Part shown: positions 1 through 8,898 of the stretch, in pieces
How positions within the stretch are numbered: position 1 is the stretch's first letter
Layout: every line of letters starts with the position of its first letter
Source of the DNA: Bacillus sp. Marseille-Q3570
GTDB taxonomy: Bacteria > Bacillota > Bacilli > Bacillales > Fictibacillaceae
Reading direction: 5' to 3'
Assembly: GCF_946151055.1 (NCBI RefSeq)
Contig: NZ_CAMGYZ010000003.1
Coordinates: 372,001-436,000 of the forward strand
Length of the DNA stretch: 64,000 nucleotides
The notes under the pieces: model-generated
Databases searched by the model: none
Told to the model about the DNA's origin: nothing
Seen by the model: the letters and a program-made list of their open reading frames with translations, nothing else
Program-made: the position numbers and the translations under genes

Positions 1-63
1 TTCATTGATAAACATATAGATTGCTTTAACACGGTTCAACATACGTTCAGTCGAAGGACTCAA
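1..63 (-). CDS. ytzE: DeoR/HTH regulator, YtzE-like, 5' end only
   Basis: Only the first 21 codons are inside the window; the gene continues past base 1. It opens with TTG at 61-63, preceded by a good ribosome binding site (TAAGGAGTGG read on the minus strand, about 69-78). The N-terminus MSPSTERMLNRVKAIYMF resembles the start of the small B. subtilis DeoR-type HTH protein YtzE, which lies near ytjP there. The next gene in the window is the K+ channel and then pepV (ytjP), so context agrees. The DNA-binding domain itself lies outside the window, so the assignment rests on 21 residues and synteny. Confidence 0.55.
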   Translation of the reverse strand, partial: MSPSTERMLNRVKAIYMFINE

Positions 64-407
64 ACAACCACTCCTTACCTTTTTTGCACTGCTACGTTAC
101 AACTTCAGTGTACCCACTGAGTGTTAATATAATATTAATATCTTGTTTAAATATTCAAAAAATTATAATTGCAGATACACTGGACAATTAGTGCTTGGTT
201 CATAGGAAACTGTTGCATAGAGATGTGACTGACTGCCATTCCAAGTCAGATTTCCGTAACACCCCACTGTACTTCTCATTTTCGAGTGGATTTCGGATAA
301 TAACGATCCCCCACCTCCTAGTTAGAAATATTGTATAATAATTCTGTGAATAATTCAAAGTGTGTATCCATAATTTGTGTTATTGTCGTAAAGGAAGGAG
401 GAAATCT
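64..407. other. intergenic region, divergent start sites
   Basis: About 340 bases between the ytzE-like start on the minus strand and the K+ channel gene on the plus strand. I see no gene here. A TATAAT-like -10 box lies at 334-339, suitably placed for the channel gene, but no convincing -35 box accompanies it. Confidence 0.4.
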
Positions 408-1421
408 GTGTTACTTTTAAAACGATTTTGGATTAGTGTCATCAAACTGAATACTGTTTTCATTTTTTTATCAAGCTTGATATTGATTGTTGGAAGTACG
501 TGGATCATGGGGTTGATCGAGCCTGAGACATTTTCCAACCCATTCGATGCCTTTTGGTGGGTAATGACAACAGTAACCACTGTCGGCTATGGGGATTTCT
601 ATCCAAGTTCTGTCGGAGGTCGTATTTACGCCGTCTTTTTATACATAATCGGTATTGGGTTGATCGGTGTTGTCATTGGAAAAGTAGTGGATGGTTTTGG
701 AATGATCAGGCGCAGGAAGGAGGAAGGGTTGTTGGACTATAAATACGAAGGACATATTGTCATCATTGGGTGGTCGCAGAAAGCGCGATTCGCTATAGAA
801 GAAATTTTGCAATCAGAAGAAATCGATGAGGTGGTAATCATCGATCAATTACCGAAATCACCTTATCTGCATGAAAATGTTCATTACATCCAGGGGGACG
901 CGGCACATGAAGAGGTTCTCCTGCAGGCGAATCTACCAGGAGCAAAATCAGTATTGCTCTTTGCCGATGATACAATCAAAGATCCTCTGCTTACGGATGG
1001 AAAGACATTATTGATTGTTACGACGATTGAAAGCCTTTCTCCAGATATTCATAGCACTGTTGAAATCTTGAATGAGAACCATATCAAAAACTTCCGGCAT
1101 GTAAAAGTGGACGAGTTCATTCTATCAAACGAGACGATTTCACGATTGGCTGTCCGTTCAGCGATTTCTAACGGAATTTCAAAAATATACAGTCAGCTGA
1201 TGAGCCGTGGTATCGGGGACAACCTTTATGAAATCAAACGAAAACCGCACTGGAAAATCTATCAGGATGCTTTTGATGAGTTGATCAAAGAGGGAGCAAC
1301 CTTAATTGCAGATGGGGATAAGATGGATATCAATCGCAGGAGGAAGGAAGCTATTCCTTCACATGCAAGGTTGTTCGTCATTTGTGATCGTGAAACATAC
1401 GAAAGAATTCAAGCTTCTTAA
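408..1421 (+). CDS. two-TM potassium channel with RCK (TrkA-N) domain
   Basis: A 337-residue MthK/YugO-type potassium channel in the cytoplasmic membrane. One transmembrane helix at about residues 11-33 is followed by a pore helix and the selectivity filter TVGYGD at 58-63, and a second helix at 73-91. From about residue 115 a cytoplasmic Rossmann-type TrkA-N/RCK domain starts (HIVIIGW), which in this family gates the pore in response to ligands. The start is chosen at GTG 408 because AAGGAAGGAGG sits just upstream (391-401); an in-frame start at 360 would add 16 residues without a binding site. It is followed after 18 bases by pepV, probably in one transcript. The family is secure; the physiological ligand cannot be told from sequence. 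Confidence 0.9.
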   Translation: MLLLKRFWISVIKLNTVFIFLSSLILIVGSTWIMGLIEPETFSNPFDAFWWVMTTVTTVGYGDFYPSSVGGRIYAVFLYIIGIGLIGVVIGKVVDGFGMIRRRKEEGLLDYKYEGHIVIIGWSQKARFAIEEILQSEEIDEVVIIDQLPKSPYLHENVHYIQGDAAHEEVLLQANLPGAKSVLLFADDTIKDPLLTDGKTLLIVTTIESLSPDIHSTVEILNENHIKNFRHVKVDEFILSNETISRLAVRSAISNGISKIYSQLMSRGIGDNLYEIKRKPHWKIYQDAFDELIKEGATLIADGDKMDINRRRKEAIPSHARLFVICDRETYERIQAS

Positions 1422-1439
1422 TCAGAGGGATGTGATTGT

Positions 1440-2843
1440 ATGATTGATTGGAAAAATGAAGTAGAAAAGCGAAAAGAGGATTTCTTGAATGATTTACAGG
1501 ATCTATTAAGGTTTGAGTCTATCCTCGATCCTGAAACAGTCCAAGAAGGTGCTCCTTTCGGAGAAGGCATTCAGCGTACGCTATGCCATCTATTGGAAAA
1601 AGGAGAAGCGGACGGTTTTACAAGTAAAAATCTTGACGGTTATGCTGGTCATTTGGAATTCGGAAAAGGGAAAGAGTTAATCGGAATCCTTTGCCATATA
1701 GACGTCGTGCCTGCTGGGGACGGTTGGAGTTCGGATCCATTTGCAGCAGAAATCAGAGACGGTCGAATTTATGCTAGAGGAGCGATCGATGATAAAGGAC
1801 CTACCATGGCAGCATACTATGCGATGAAAATCGTCAAAGACCTAGGTCTTGATTTGAACAGGCGGGTAAGAATGATCATTGGAACAGATGAAGAAAGCAA
1901 TTGGAACTGTGTAAAGCATTATTTCAAGCATGAGGAAATGCCTACGATGGGTTTCGCGCCTGATGCAAGCTTTCCGATCATATATGCCGAAAAAGGATTA
2001 TTCGATTGTGAGTGGAAACAAAAAGAAGTGAATGCTACTGATCGCAGTGACGTCCATCTTGTTTCCTTCGATTCAGGGAGACGGTTGAACATGGTACCGG
2101 ATTACGCTGAAGCGGTTTTAGAAGGGTCCGGTCTTGAATCACTCGAGGGGGAGTTCAATTCTTTTCTTTCGGATCGTGGATTGAATGGCAATGTGCAACA
2201 GGAAAATGGGCAATACAAAATGGTCATTGAAGGCGTATCGTATCATGGAAGTAAGCCTGAAAAAGGAAAGAATGCAGGATTGTTCTTGGCATCTTTCATA
2301 TCAAGCTATCCACTTGGTGGACAAGCGGATAATTTCATCCGGCTAGCCAATGGTTATTTGACCGATGATACGGATGGAACAAAATTAGGTATCAAGGACT
2401 CGGACGAAATTACTGGACCATTGACGATGAATACAGGGATCATGAGCTATACGGAAGAAAAAGGAGGCCGTTTTGGCTTGAATCTTCGTTATCCTGTGTC
2501 CCATGATTTTGGCAAGACGCTAGGTATCTTAAAAAAAGCCGGAGAAAAGTTTGGGTATGAATTGACTGAAATTGAACACTTAACACCTCACCACGTGCCG
2601 AAAGATCATGAATTGATCAAAAAACTGATGGATGTATACGAGCAACAAACAGGCGAGGATGGGTATTTGATTTCAATCGGTGGAGGGACATATGCTCGTT
2701 CTCTCGATGCAGGAGTGGCGTTTGGTGCACAGTTCCCTGGTGCTGAGGAAATCGCCCATCAAAAAGATGAATACGTTGATATCGCTAGTCTGATGAAGGC
2801 AACCGCAATCTATGCTCAAGCGATCTACGAGTTGGCGAAGTGA
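1440..2843 (+). CDS. pepV: M20 family dipeptidase PepV (YtjP-like)
   Basis: A 467-residue zinc dipeptidase of family M20A, expected to cut dipeptides in the cytosol. The metal-binding motifs are in order: HIDVVPAGDGW (His86, Asp88), ARGAIDDKGP (Asp118, the bridging aspartate), then GTDEESNW (about 148-155, with the catalytic and metal glutamates). The closing part has the usual GGGTYARS segment near residue 417. The length matches PepV/YtjP. A TTGAAA-poor but clear GAGGGATGTG binding site precedes the ATG. B. subtilis ytjP is found in the same neighbourhood. A hairpin terminator follows at 2852-2888. Confidence 0.95.
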   Translation: MIDWKNEVEKRKEDFLNDLQDLLRFESILDPETVQEGAPFGEGIQRTLCHLLEKGEADGFTSKNLDGYAGHLEFGKGKELIGILCHIDVVPAGDGWSSDPFAAEIRDGRIYARGAIDDKGPTMAAYYAMKIVKDLGLDLNRRVRMIIGTDEESNWNCVKHYFKHEEMPTMGFAPDASFPIIYAEKGLFDCEWKQKEVNATDRSDVHLVSFDSGRRLNMVPDYAEAVLEGSGLESLEGEFNSFLSDRGLNGNVQQENGQYKMVIEGVSYHGSKPEKGKNAGLFLASFISSYPLGGQADNFIRLANGYLTDDTDGTKLGIKDSDEITGPLTMNTGIMSYTEEKGGRFGLNLRYPVSHDFGKTLGILKKAGEKFGYELTEIEHLTPHHVPKDHELIKKLMDVYEQQTGEDGYLISIGGGTYARSLDAGVAFGAQFPGAEEIAHQKDEYVDIASLMKATAIYAQAIYELAK

Positions 2844-2851
2844 ATGGACGA

Positions 2852-2888
2852 AGGACAAGCTGGACATTTTGTTCGGCTTGTCTTTTTG
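2852..2888 (+). terminator. Rho-independent terminator after pepV
   Basis: GGACAAGC pairs with GCTTGTC across a loop of about 15 bases, followed by TTTTTG. It ends the channel-pepV unit. Confidence 0.75.
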
Positions 2889-2947
2889 TGAAAATAACGC
2901 ATTCGACCCTTTGGGGAAAGGGCAAGCGGAGAAACGAAGTCAAAAAA

Positions 2948-3035
2948 TTCGGTTATGATTCTAAAAATCTGGAAATAAGTCTAAAAATCTGAAAGTAAGT
3001 CTGAAAATTCAGCTAAAAGGTCTAAAATCTATGTG
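2948..3035. repeat. degenerate ~20-bp tandem repeat
   Basis: About four decayed copies of a unit close to AGTCTAAAAATCTGAAAATA follow each other between the pepV terminator and the phosphatase gene. No open reading frame uses them. Confidence 0.6.
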
Positions 3036-3069
3036 GTACTCGGAAAATGCATAGAAGGGGGCGATTGAT

Positions 3070-3696
3070 CTGTTAGAACTTTACATAACAAGGCACGGGG
3101 AAACTGAATGGAATGTACAGAAAAGAATGCAGGGGTGGAGTGATTCTGAACTCACCGAAAAAGGAAGGGAAAATGCAAGGGCACTAGGTAAGAGATTGGG
3201 AGATATCAATTTTTCCGCTATCTATTCAAGTCCAAGTAGAAGAACACTTGAAACTGCAAATATCATTCGTAATAACAACAATCCGCCAATTATTTTGGAA
3301 GAGAAGTTGAAAGAAATACATATGGGGGATTGGGAAGGGGAGAATCATCAATTTCTAAATGAAAAATACCCTGAAGCGTACAAATCTTTTTGGGATACAC
3401 CTCATCTTTATGAATTAGAAAGCGGCGAAAACTTTACAGATGTCTATAACAGGGCTGCTGAATCAGTAAATCGGATTACCACAGAAAACAATACAGGAAG
3501 GGTCTTGATCGTGACCCATTCGGTCATCATCAAATGTTTATTTGCTTACTTTAAAAAACGTCCATTGGAAAGACTATGGGATCCACCTTATATTCATGAT
3601 ACCAGCCTTTCGATTGTGAAAGTTGTGGATAACAGCTATGAATTTTTGCTGGAAGGTGACCTTTCTCATAGAAATTCTCCGAGCGTTTCTGATTGA
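3070..3696 (+). CDS. histidine phosphatase family protein (phosphoglycerate mutase-like)
   Basis: A phosphatase of the histidine phosphatase superfamily. The catalytic motif is RHGETEW, which lies upstream of the first ATG (3127), so a start at that ATG would delete the catalytic histidine. The frame is open back to a TAG at 3052. The best start I can find is CTG at 3070, about 8 bases after AGAAGGGGG; ATT at 3064 is the alternative. From CTG the protein has 208 residues with His9 as the phosphorylated residue. The second active-site block, VTHSVIIK, is at about residue 153, and GDWEGE near residue 88 fits the family. Substrate unknown. Both possible start codons are rare ones. Confidence 0.85.
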   Translation: MLELYITRHGETEWNVQKRMQGWSDSELTEKGRENARALGKRLGDINFSAIYSSPSRRTLETANIIRNNNNPPIILEEKLKEIHMGDWEGENHQFLNEKYPEAYKSFWDTPHLYELESGENFTDVYNRAAESVNRITTENNTGRVLIVTHSVIIKCLFAYFKKRPLERLWDPPYIHDTSLSIVKVVDNSYEFLLEGDLSHRNSPSVSD

Positions 3697-3765
3697 ATTT
3701 TTAAGGAGTTGCGATACAATCAACAGAGATTGATACATAATGTTTGATTAGGCAGGAGATCTTTT

Positions 3766-4929
3766 ATGCAGCGAATTGAGAAGACATCTGTGAACTTCAG
3801 TTTTTTTTACTTTTTCATGTTTTTTGGATATGGAACGCTTTTTCCCTTATTAAGTGTGTATTTGAAGCAGGAAGTTCATTTGACGGGGACCCAAATAGGA
3901 GCAATCATGTCGGTCAGTCCAGTCGTTATGATCATTGCGCAGCCGATCTGGGGAGTCATTTGTGATTATACGAGAAAACCAAGAGCTGTACTGATCTTCA
4001 CATTGATGATGAGCGGATTGGTCGCTCTTCCTTTTGTATTGATGGAGAGCTATTTGGGCCTTATTGCGATTTCGATTACACTTGCAATCTTCCAAAGCGC
4101 AATCGTACCCGTGTCTGACAGCATCACCTTGAACTATGTGATGGCTAAAAACAAAGATTATGGAAATCTGCGATTATGGGGAGCCCTGGGCTTTGCCATT
4201 GCGGTCTATGTTATGGGCAACCTTGCCGAGACGTTAGGCTTAACCCTCATATTCTACTGTTTTGCAGGAGCTTTATTCATTTGTACAATCTTTGTTCTAT
4301 CGATGCCGAAAGAAAGCAACTCGTTAAAAGTGGACCTGCGAACAGGAATCGCAAAGCTTTTCAAATTGCCGAAGTTCGTCTTATTTTTACTGACAACATT
4401 TTGTGTATTCGGTCCGATCCAATCAAACAACTTTTATTTCGGTCTCTATATTCAGGAGATTGGCGGGACATTAGCAGGTGTCGGAATCGCCTTTTTACTT
4501 GCTGCGGGAAGTGAAGCTCCTTTCATGAAATTTTCGGGAAGTTGGATCCGCAAGCTTGGTGTCGAGCAGATTCTGATTGCAGCAGCTCTCATTTCTGCAC
4601 TAAGATGGCTATTCTATTTCACGGAACCAAGTCTTCTTGCCGTTTATGCGACGACGATTGCACAAGGTTTTTCTATCGGATTGTTCATACCTGCTGCCCT
4701 TCAATATGTCCGTGAAATCGCTCCTAGTGACGTGAAAGCGACCGCAGTGGCTTTATACAGCTCGATGGGGAACGGACTAGGAAGCTGGTTCAGTACATTC
4801 GTGGGCGGAATCATCTATGATGCATTTTCGTTATTCGCGATGTATCTTTTCTTTGGAATTCTGACGACGATCGGACTACTGCTGCTCTTCGTAAATTTGA
4901 AAGTGCTGCCTCATAAGGTAGCTGCCTGA
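3766..4929 (+). CDS. MFS transporter, YwbF/HcaT-like
   Basis: A 387-residue major facilitator with twelve predicted membrane helices and no signal peptide. The loop between helices 2 and 3 carries GVICDYTRKPR, a form of the MFS signature. Overall it resembles the MFS_1_like branch that includes LacY-type, nucleoside and phenylpropionate (HcaT) permeases and B. subtilis YwbF. The substrate cannot be inferred. The start ATG follows AGGCAGGAGATC. It stands alone between the phosphatase gene and a hairpin terminator at 4951-4997. Confidence 0.85.
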   Translation: MQRIEKTSVNFSFFYFFMFFGYGTLFPLLSVYLKQEVHLTGTQIGAIMSVSPVVMIIAQPIWGVICDYTRKPRAVLIFTLMMSGLVALPFVLMESYLGLIAISITLAIFQSAIVPVSDSITLNYVMAKNKDYGNLRLWGALGFAIAVYVMGNLAETLGLTLIFYCFAGALFICTIFVLSMPKESNSLKVDLRTGIAKLFKLPKFVLFLLTTFCVFGPIQSNNFYFGLYIQEIGGTLAGVGIAFLLAAGSEAPFMKFSGSWIRKLGVEQILIAAALISALRWLFYFTEPSLLAVYATTIAQGFSIGLFIPAALQYVREIAPSDVKATAVALYSSMGNGLGSWFSTFVGGIIYDAFSLFAMYLFFGILTTIGLLLLFVNLKVLPHKVAA

Positions 4930-4950
4930 TAGGAAATCTGATTTTTTGGT

Positions 4951-4997
4951 AAAAGATTGCTGCTCAACCGGAAATTGTGGGGAGCAGTCTTTTTTGT
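4951..4997 (+). terminator. terminator after the MFS gene
   Basis: AAAAGATTGCTGCTC pairs imperfectly with GGGGAGCAGTC, followed by TTTTTTG. Confidence 0.65.
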
Positions 4998-5038
4998 GAT
5001 TTTTTATGGTGAGTGTGCAGGTACATTTTACTAAATTG

Positions 5039-5166
5039 CACAAGATGCTATGAAAATTGTACAAGATGTGATGGAAATTGCTCAAGCTGCCATGGAAATT
5101 GCTCAAGCTGCCATGAAAATTGCTCAAGCTGCCATGAAAATTGCTCAAGCTACCTTAAAAATTGCG
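5039..5166. repeat. 21-bp tandem repeat (about six units)
   Basis: Six successive units of 21 bases, close to AAATTGCTCAAGCTGCCATG plus A/G. The central four are nearly identical; the first two and the last have decayed. Because 21 is a multiple of three, the array stays open in one plus frame and would encode heptads IAQAAMK from an ATG at 5051, but this has no ribosome binding site. It lies between the MFS terminator and the bidirectional terminator of ytkP. Confidence 0.9.
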
Positions 5167-5210
5167 TAACTCCCTAAATAGATGCATCACCATTCACCAA
5201 AAAACAATTA

Positions 5211-5244
5211 AAAAAGGATCGTTCCCTAAAGAAACGATCCTTTT
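5211..5244. terminator. bidirectional terminator, serves ytkP
   Basis: AAAAGGATCGTT pairs perfectly with AACGATCCTTTT across an 8-base loop; A and T runs flank both sides. It lies 11 bases beyond the ytkP stop. Confidence 0.85.
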
Positions 5245-5254
5245 CTACTCTATC

Positions 5255-6193
5255 TTACTCTTTTTCGAAATCAAACAGGTCGCTTGATAGGTAGCGTTCA
5301 CCTGAATCACATGTAATGGCGATGACGACTTCGTCTGGGCTCAGTTTCTTGGCAGCCTGAAGAGCGGCATATACAGAAGCACCGGAAGAGGGCCCGACTA
5401 GAATACCTTCTTCACTTGCAAGTTGACGGGTCGTCTCGATCGCTTCTTCATCCTTGATCCGGACAATTTCGTCATATACCTTTTGGTTCAATATATCTGG
5501 AATGAACCCTGGACTTGTTCCGACTAATTTGTGTTTCCCCGGCTTTCCGCCTGAGAGGACAGGTGAGCCTTCTGGTTCAACAACCTTAATCTCTATATCC
5601 GGCAAGTGTTCTTTTAACGTTTCCCCTGTTCCTGTGATCGTTCCCCCCGTGCCTGCAGGCGCTACGAATGTAGAGAATTTTTTTCCAATGTGCTTAGCTG
5701 CATCAAGAATTTCGATTGCTGTCGTCGTACGGTGTGCATCTGGATTTGCAGGGTTTTCAAATTGCATCGGCATGTAGCTGTTCGGGATTTCTTCTGCTAA
5801 TTCCTTTGCTTTATCGATTGCGCCTGGCATCTTATCATCACCTGGGGTCAATATTACCTCTGCTCCATAAGCTTTTAAAAGATTGATGCGTTCCTGGGTC
5901 ATCGTATCAGGCATCACAATGATCGCTTTGTATCCTTTTGCTGCAGCATTCATTGCCAGGCCGATTCCCGTGTTTCCTGAAGTCGGTTCGATGATTGTGG
6001 AACCTGGCTTCAAAAGTCCCCTTTTTTCTGCTTCTGTAAGCATGTTATAGGCTGCCCGGTCTTTAATGCTGCCGCTTGGATTGAATGCTTCCAATTTTAC
6101 ATAAACATCTGCACCGTTGGGGTCAGGCAGACGGTTCAATTTTACGAATGGTGTATCTCCTATCAAATCAGCTATACTATTTACAACACGCAT
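5255..6193 (-). CDS. ytkP: cysteine synthase family protein YtkP
   Basis: A 312-residue PLP-dependent enzyme of the O-acetylserine sulfhydrylase (CysK/CysM) family. Lys44 in NPSGSIKDRAA is the expected Schiff-base lysine. SGNTGIGLA binds the substrate carboxylate and GTGGTITGTG binds the PLP phosphate. The C-terminal GPSSGASVYA block is present. B. subtilis has a paralogue of CysK, YtkP, directly next to ytlP as here. Expected reaction: O-acetylserine plus sulfide to cysteine, in the cytosol; the exact role of YtkP beside CysK is not known to me. The gene is transcribed opposite to its neighbours and ends at a bidirectional terminator. Confidence 0.9.
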   Translation of the reverse strand: MRVVNSIADLIGDTPFVKLNRLPDPNGADVYVKLEAFNPSGSIKDRAAYNMLTEAEKRGLLKPGSTIIEPTSGNTGIGLAMNAAAKGYKAIIVMPDTMTQERINLLKAYGAEVILTPGDDKMPGAIDKAKELAEEIPNSYMPMQFENPANPDAHRTTTAIEILDAAKHIGKKFSTFVAPAGTGGTITGTGETLKEHLPDIEIKVVEPEGSPVLSGGKPGKHKLVGTSPGFIPDILNQKVYDEIVRIKDEEAIETTRQLASEEGILVGPSSGASVYAALQAAKKLSPDEVVIAITCDSGERYLSSDLFDFEKE

Positions 6194-6347
6194 GAAAACA
6201 CGTCCTTTTTCTTCTGTTATTCCAGCTTATTATAACAAATCCAAGTAAACCACTCTAATTTAACGTTTTGAAGGATACATTCATTTGTATTCCAGTCATG
6301 TCCTGTTTTTGTTAGACTTATGATAACTTTATTACGGAGGTTCGACA

Positions 6348-6914
6348 ATGGCACGTCACACATTTCTTGCAGTTCCGATACCATACGAAATACAAAAGGA
6401 AATCCATAGTTATGCACAAGAACTCAAGCCTTTGCTTCCTCTGAAAAAGTGGACAAGTTTGGGAGATTATCACATCACCTTGCAATTTCTAGGCGCTTCA
6501 CCGGATAAGGAGCTTGAGCAACTCATTCATGAAATCAACAAGATCAAATCAACCGCCTTCACTATAACGCTAAAAAGCTCGGGGTACTTCGGCAATCCGA
6601 AGACACCACGTGTATTCTGGCTGGGTATTGATCGCTCTGAATCGCTGTTGAAGTTACAAGAGCAGATGAAACATGCATGCAGTTCCGCTGGGTTCAATAT
6701 CGATTCGAGACCTTATCGACCACACATTACAATCGGAAAAAGGTGGGGTGGTGATTCACAAGGAACATCCTATGAAAATCTCCCAGAACCAAAGGAATTG
6801 ATCAACAGAAGCTGGGAAGTCGAAGAAATCATTTTATATGAGATTCATCCAGGTAAAGAGCCGATGTACGTTCCTTTCCATCGTTTTCATATCGGAGAGT
6901 CGGTTGAAGGATGA
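6348..6914 (+). CDS. thpR: RNA 2',3'-cyclic phosphodiesterase (ThpR/YtlP)
   Basis: A 188-residue 2H phosphoesterase. The two catalytic HxT motifs are present: HITLQF at residue 42 and HITIGK at residue 126. This family opens 2',3'-cyclic phosphate ends of RNA. The start follows GGAGGTTCGACA. The stop overlaps the start of the next gene by four bases (ATGA), so it is translationally coupled to the CidA/LrgA-type gene, although the two functions are not obviously related. The position beside ytkP matches B. subtilis ytlP. Confidence 0.93.
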   Translation: MARHTFLAVPIPYEIQKEIHSYAQELKPLLPLKKWTSLGDYHITLQFLGASPDKELEQLIHEINKIKSTAFTITLKSSGYFGNPKTPRVFWLGIDRSESLLKLQEQMKHACSSAGFNIDSRPYRPHITIGKRWGGDSQGTSYENLPEPKELINRSWEVEEIILYEIHPGKEPMYVPFHRFHIGESVEG

Positions 6915-7291
6915 GGAAAGCCATTCTCATCATAACGCAAGTTGTTGCACTTTATGGTTTCTACTTAGCAGGCATATGGATTCAGAGTGCCCTTGGTCTT
7001 ATGATTCCCGGCAGTATCATCGGAATGCTTCTCCTATTCCTGCTGCTTGTCACAAAGATTTTGCCTTTAAATTGGATACAGAGGGGCAGCCGGTTCATGC
7101 TTGTACATCTCACCCTATTCTTTATACCAGTGACTGTTGGTGTGATGCAGTTCGGACATGTTTTCAAAGGAAAAGGGATGCTGCTCATTCCTACTGTTCT
7201 TGCCAGCACGATTCTAGTGATCGTTATCTCTAGTAAAATGTTGGATCTTTTCATGTCAAAGGGGCTAAAGAAGGATTCGAATGAAACATAA
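6911..7291 (+). CDS. CidA/LrgA family holin-like protein
   Basis: A 126-residue protein with four predicted membrane helices. LGLMIPGSIIGMLLLF near residues 26-43 is the family signature. CidA/LrgA proteins work with a CidB/LrgB partner; proposed roles are control of murein hydrolase activity and pyruvate uptake. Here the partner follows immediately with an 11-base overlap. The start overlaps the thpR stop by four bases. Whether it belongs to the Cid or Lrg subgroup cannot be told from this sequence alone. Confidence 0.9.
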   Translation: MRKAILIITQVVALYGFYLAGIWIQSALGLMIPGSIIGMLLLFLLLVTKILPLNWIQRGSRFMLVHLTLFFIPVTVGVMQFGHVFKGKGMLLIPTVLASTILVIVISSKMLDLFMSKGLKKDSNET

Positions 7292-7967
7292 CTTGATAGA
7301 CATCGCATTCATAGTACTGACAATCGGAGCGTATGTATTAGGGCTCGTGATTTATAAAAGATGGAGGCACCCTTTCCTGGTCCCGATTTTGACAGCTACA
7401 ACATCGATCATAGCAGTTTTGATTCTATTCGATTTTTCTTATGAGCGATACATGGTCGGGACCGAGTGGATAGACAAGTTGTTAGGGCCGGCGGTTGTAG
7501 CTCTAGCCTATCCTTTGTATATCAATCGTGGATTGTTGAAACGATATACTTTTCCGCTCCTTATAAGTATCATTACTGGTGTTTGTGTCGGAGTCTTTTC
7601 CGGATTGATTTTTGCACAGATGATCGGTACATCTCAAAACGTCATTTTGTCTCTTTTACCGAAATCGGTTACGACACCTGTAGCAATGGAGATCACGAGG
7701 GTTTCAGGGGGGATGCCTTCCATTGTGATCGTCTTCGTTATGGTTGCTGGCGTTGGCGGCGTGATCCTCGCCCCGTATTTGTTCAAATGGTTCAATATAA
7801 AAAATGATATGTCAAGAGGTTTGGGACTCGGCGCTGCATCGCATGCTATCGGAACGTCAAAAGCACTCGAATATGGCAGTCAAGCGGCAGCGATAAGCTC
7901 CGTGGCGATGACGATTTCAGCTTTAGTCGCTTCCATCCTCATCCCAATCGTAGCGTCATGGATATAA
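7281..7967 (+). CDS. LrgB/CidB family membrane protein
   Basis: A 228-residue integral membrane protein with about seven predicted helices. SVTTPVAMEI at about residues 134-143 and SHAIGTSKALE at about 186-197 are LrgB family hallmarks. It overlaps the CidA/LrgA gene by 11 bases and forms a two-component membrane pair with it. The length is normal for the family. A possible function is pyruvate or small-molecule transport linked to autolysis control; this is known for relatives and inferred here. Confidence 0.92.
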   Translation: MKHNLIDIAFIVLTIGAYVLGLVIYKRWRHPFLVPILTATTSIIAVLILFDFSYERYMVGTEWIDKLLGPAVVALAYPLYINRGLLKRYTFPLLISIITGVCVGVFSGLIFAQMIGTSQNVILSLLPKSVTTPVAMEITRVSGGMPSIVIVFVMVAGVGGVILAPYLFKWFNIKNDMSRGLGLGAASHAIGTSKALEYGSQAAAISSVAMTISALVASILIPIVASWI

Positions 7968-7983
7968 AGGCAGGTGAATTAGA

Positions 7984-8898
7984 TTGGCACACTTGATCAA
8001 GTTAGAAGATTGTATTTCAAGATATGAACAAGACGTATTTCGATATACAGGACAATATACCAGGTTGAAACGTGATCGATGGCATCGAGTAAAAACAAAT
8101 TGGGAGAATGCTCAGGAGACAGTCGATTTACAACATGGGGCTGAAGACCAATCTGACGAAAAAAAGTGGTGGAAACTAAAGGGGAGAGAAACCGAAATTA
8201 ACGTGATTGATGAGGGTAGCGTCAAACGGGATGATCGTACTTTTTCCAAATTAAAGGAAGACTTTCGGGAAGAACTGTTTCAATTCCAGCTTAAATGGGC
8301 CAGTTCAACAATCAGAGAAACCTCAAGAATCAGTAGATCGCTCAATAGGGATAAGTTCCTCCGTTTCCTTTTGAAAGAAGTGCCTGACAACTATCTGGTT
8401 CTTTATAAACCGGTTATAAAAGTAAGAAAAGCACAAACACAATTAGATGTCATCTTGTTGGGACCTGATTCAATCCAGGCTATTGTGATGTTAGAAACAA
8501 GTATGGGAGAGGTTGTTCATGCGTCTCAGAACCGTTTTTGGAAATGCGAAAAAGAAGGAGACGAGCGTAAGATGGTCAACCCTATATCTGCTGTCCAAAG
8601 AATGAATTATTTCATAGAGTCGGTCATCGATACAGAAGCAACTGAAATGAATCTTACATATGTCATCCTTGCGCAAAATGCCTTTGTTAACAGAACCAAT
8701 ATCCCTTCATATGTCCAGGTGATCGATCAGACTAATTTCGATAATTGGAAAAATAAGTTGAAAAAGCAGCCGAGTCCGCTTAAATTCAAGCAACTGAAAG
8801 CTGCCAAAGTGATTTTAGAGCAATGTGTAACCACAGCTTTTTCCCGACCAGAATGGGAGTCGGATGAGAATCAGGGGGATCTGAAGAACTCCGAATGA
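7984..8898 (+). CDS. ytlQ: NERD domain-containing protein YtlQ
   Basis: A 304-residue cytosolic protein similar in its opening (AHLIKLEDCISRYEQD) and position to B. subtilis YtlQ. The central part, about residues 85-220, looks like the nuclease-related NERD fold: VRKAQTQLDVILLGPDS then IVMLETSMGE, giving a D-x-n-E arrangement like the core of restriction-type nucleases, though the usual ExK is not obvious. It starts with TTG at 7984 after AAGGCAGGTGA. No membrane segment is seen. The substrate and even whether it is an active nuclease are unknown. Confidence 0.8.
   Translation: MAHLIKLEDCISRYEQDVFRYTGQYTRLKRDRWHRVKTNWENAQETVDLQHGAEDQSDEKKWWKLKGRETEINVIDEGSVKRDDRTFSKLKEDFREELFQFQLKWASSTIRETSRISRSLNRDKFLRFLLKEVPDNYLVLYKPVIKVRKAQTQLDVILLGPDSIQAIVMLETSMGEVVHASQNRFWKCEKEGDERKMVNPISAVQRMNYFIESVIDTEATEMNLTYVILAQNAFVNRTNIPSYVQVIDQTNFDNWKNKLKKQPSPLKFKQLKAAKVILEQCVTTAFSRPEWESDENQGDLKNSE

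Noticed and set aside
4876-5148. Minus-strand frame with repeated SNFHGSL heptads
   Set aside because: It is the reverse reading of the 21-bp tandem array and overlaps the MFS gene end; no ribosome binding site.
5039-5166. CRISPR array
   Set aside because: Repeats are directly contiguous without spacers; no cas genes in the window.
5051-5169. Plus-strand heptad-repeat peptide (IAQAAMK)
   Set aside because: ATG at 5051 has no Shine-Dalgarno sequence and an upstream stop is close; open only because the period is a multiple of three.
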